The position numbers and the translations under genes were made by a program. Shown here one piece after another: positions 14,602 through 16,053 of a stretch of DNA of 16,053 bases; the first letter of the stretch is position 1, and every line of letters begins with the position of its first letter. This DNA is from Deltaproteobacteria bacterium (lineage in GTDB: Bacteria > Desulfobacterota > Syntrophia > Syntrophales > UBA5619). The notes under the pieces are model-generated. The model was not told where the DNA came from. It did not search any database and saw only the letters and a program-made list of their open reading frames with translations. The stretch is from NCBI GenBank assembly GCA_021372695.1, contig JAJFTY010000199.1:1-16053 (forward strand), in the 5' to 3' direction.

Positions 14602-14657
14602 TTCGACAAGCTCAGGACAGGCTGTGGCTTGCCATCTGTCGTGGTGAGCCTGTCGAA
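14602..14657. repeat. Inverted repeat with TTCGACAAGCTCA / TGAGCCTGTCGAA arms
   Basis: The arms at 14602-14614 and 14645-14657 are complementary at 12 of 13 positions (one A/G difference), with 30 bases between them. From memory, the motif TTCGACAAGCTCAGG with a matching TGAGCxTGTCGAA is a dispersed intergenic repeat in many GC-rich bacteria, resembling REP/BIME elements mobilised by RAYT transposases. No transposase is nearby. Confidence 0.65.
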
Positions 14658-14753
14658 CCACGGCTTCGCGCTCAGACAATTTTCCCGGCGGCCGTTCCGC
14701 TGCGCGCACAGGGTACCCCGAAAAACCTCCGATGTGCGCTCACTGGATCACGA

Positions 14754-14783
14754 TTCCACCGCTTTTGTGGAACATGATAGAAA
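14754..14783 (+). promoter_or_regulatory. Possible murA promoter with overlapping hairpin
   Basis: A weak -35 TTCCAC (14754-14759), an 18-base spacer and an extended -10-like TGATAGAAA (14775-14783) lie about 55 bases upstream of murA. TTCCAC and GTGGAA (14767-14772) also form a 6-bp hairpin. The match is poor and the call is tentative. Confidence 0.28.
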
Positions 14784-14836
14784 GCAGGTTACTCCCGAGT
14801 GCGCAGTCTCGATGTGGATGTGAAAGGGGATGAGTG

Positions 14837-16053
14837 ATGGACAAGATCGTAATCGAAGGCGGACGGAGGCTTCAGGGGGATGTCCGGGTCAGCGGCGCAA
14901 AGAACGCCGCCCTGCCGATCCTGGCTTCGTCGCTGCTGGTCGATGGATGGAACACCTTTCACAACATTCCCGATCTTCTGGACATCAAGACGATCGGCAA
15001 GTTGCTGATCAGCCTGGGCGTGAAGATCGAAGGGGGGGAGACGGTGCGGATCAACGCCGGTGGCATCACGAGCTGTGAGGCCTCCTACGATCTGGTCCGG
15101 AAGATGCGGGCGTCGATCCTGGTCCTCGGTCCGCTCGTCGCACGGATGGGCGAAGCGCGCGTCTCCCTGCCGGGCGGCTGCGCCATCGGGGCGAGACCGG
15201 TCAACCTCCACATCCGGGCGCTTCAGGAGATGGGAGCGGAGGTGACACTGAAGGAGGGGTACGTCGAGGCCAAGGCCTCGCGCCTTAAGGGGGCGAACCT
15301 CTACTTCGATATCTCCACGGTCACGGGCACGGAGAACATCATGATGGCCGCGACGCTCGCGGACGGGACGACGATCCTGAAGAATGCGGCGCGGGAGCCG
15401 GAGGTCGTCAACCTCGCCGACGTACTCGTTGCCATGGGGGCGAGGATCCGCGGGGCCGGAACCGATGTGATCACGATCGAGGGGGTAAAGTCGCTCCACC
15501 CCGCGGAGGCTGCGGTGATCCCGGACCGGATCGAGGCGGGAACCTTTCTGATTGCCGCCGGGATGACCGGCGGGGATGTCCGGGTTCTCGGCTGCAACCC
15601 CCTCCACCTGGAGGCTCTGACGGCCAAACTGCGGGACGCGGGAATGCGGATCGACGCAGAGAGAGACGGCCTCCGGGCGGCAGCCGGCGCGACCCTCCGG
15701 AGCGTCGATGTCAAGACGCTGCCCTATCCGGGGTTCCCGACGGACCTGCAGGCGCAGATCATGGCCTTGATGGCCATCGGCAACGGGCTCTCCGTGATCA
15801 CCGAAACGGTGTTCGAAAACCGTTTCATGCATGTGAGCGAAATGATGCGGATGGGGGCGGATATCGCCATCCGGGAGAGGAGCGCGATCGTCCGCGGGGT
15901 GGCCAAACTCCGCGGGGCGCCGGTGATGGCCACGGATCTCCGCGCCTCGGCCTCTCTGATCCTGGCGGGGCTCGCGGCGGAAGGAACGACGACCCTCTCC
16001 AGGGTCTATCACATCGACCGGGGCTATCAGCAGATCGAGAAGAAGCTGTCGGC
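14837..16053 (+). CDS. murA: UDP-N-acetylglucosamine 1-carboxyvinyltransferase (3' partial)
   Basis: MurA transfers enolpyruvate from PEP to UDP-GlcNAc, the first committed step of peptidoglycan synthesis. The frame is open from the ATG at 14837 to the window edge, giving 405 complete codons of a protein usually about 420 long, so only the end is missing. Lys22-Asn23 in [12 protein letters not shown] are the substrate-binding residues. Cys115 in [10 protein letters not shown] is the reactive cysteine that fosfomycin alkylates; since it is Cys and not Asp, the enzyme is of the fosfomycin-sensitive type. [18 protein letters not shown] and Y-H-I-D-R-G-Y are all present. AAGGGG lies seven bases before the start. 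Confidence 0.98.
   Translation, partial: MDKIVIEGGRRLQGDVRVSGAKNAALPILASSLLVDGWNTFHNIPDLLDIKTIGKLLISLGVKIEGGETVRINAGGITSCEASYDLVRKMRASILVLGPLVARMGEARVSLPGGCAIGARPVNLHIRALQEMGAEVTLKEGYVEAKASRLKGANLYFDISTVTGTENIMMAATLADGTTILKNAAREPEVVNLADVLVAMGARIRGAGTDVITIEGVKSLHPAEAAVIPDRIEAGTFLIAAGMTGGDVRVLGCNPLHLEALTAKLRDAGMRIDAERDGLRAAAGATLRSVDVKTLPYPGFPTDLQAQIMALMAIGNGLSVITETVFENRFMHVSEMMRMGADIAIRERSAIVRGVAKLRGAPVMATDLRASASLILAGLAAEGTTTLSRVYHIDRGYQQIEKKLS

Larger units (their letters stand above)
14519..14836. other. 318-base gene-free stretch between prmC and murA
   Basis: No credible gene is visible on either strand. It contains a dispersed-type inverted repeat at 14602-14657 and a small hairpin overlapping a possible promoter at 14754-14783. 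The base composition of the central part looks less GC-rich than the flanking genes. Confidence 0.7.

Noticed and set aside
14789..16012. Minus-strand open frame of 407 codons opposite murA
   Set aside because: murA is complete and motif-rich on the + strand up to the window edge; the antisense frame is a composition effect.

Overview
The window is GC-rich and densely packed, with fourteen protein genes, all on the + strand; the first and last run off the window edges. I found no tRNA, rRNA, CRISPR array, transposase or integrase. The order rho - rpmE - prfA - prmC - murA matches, from memory, an arrangement common in Deltaproteobacteria / Desulfobacterota (Geobacter- or Syntrophus-like genomes). 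Together with a TRAP transporter and selA, it suggests an anaerobic member of that group. This placement is inference; no search was run.

Left part (1-5375): a catabolic-looking cassette. It holds a fused DctQ-DctM TRAP transporter (5' end missing), two Gfo/Idh/MocA-type NAD(P)-dependent oxidoreductases, an Asp/Glu-racemase superfamily protein whose second catalytic Cys appears replaced by Gln, and a 211-residue protein I do not recognise with a His-rich, cupin-like second half. The genes are closely spaced and one pair overlaps (GTGA), so they probably form one operon that imports and modifies a small organic acid or polyol. The substrate cannot be read from the sequence. This is the most accessory-looking and least explained part of the window.

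Middle part (5606-10249): a HemW-like radical SAM protein, then selA (Sec-tRNA synthesis), an RluD-type rRNA pseudouridine synthase and pgeF (YfiH/laccase-domain). selA/rluD overlap by ATGA and rluD/pgeF meet at a GTGA, so the last three are probably translationally coupled. The presence of SelA implies that the organism makes selenoproteins.

Right part (10223-16053): information-processing and wall genes. rho has a very strong extended -10 promoter whose -10 box contains the pgeF stop codon, giving a leader of about 220 nt. rpmE (zinc-type bL31) has its own consensus promoter and a stem-loop at the predicted 5' end of its transcript. A 422-base stretch without genes follows, holding a perfect 16-bp palindrome, a terminator-like hairpin and a hairpin just before prfA. 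prfA (RF1) and prmC (the methylase that modifies RF1 on its GGQ motif) are adjacent. A 318-base stretch with a dispersed inverted-repeat motif then leads to murA, which runs off the right edge.
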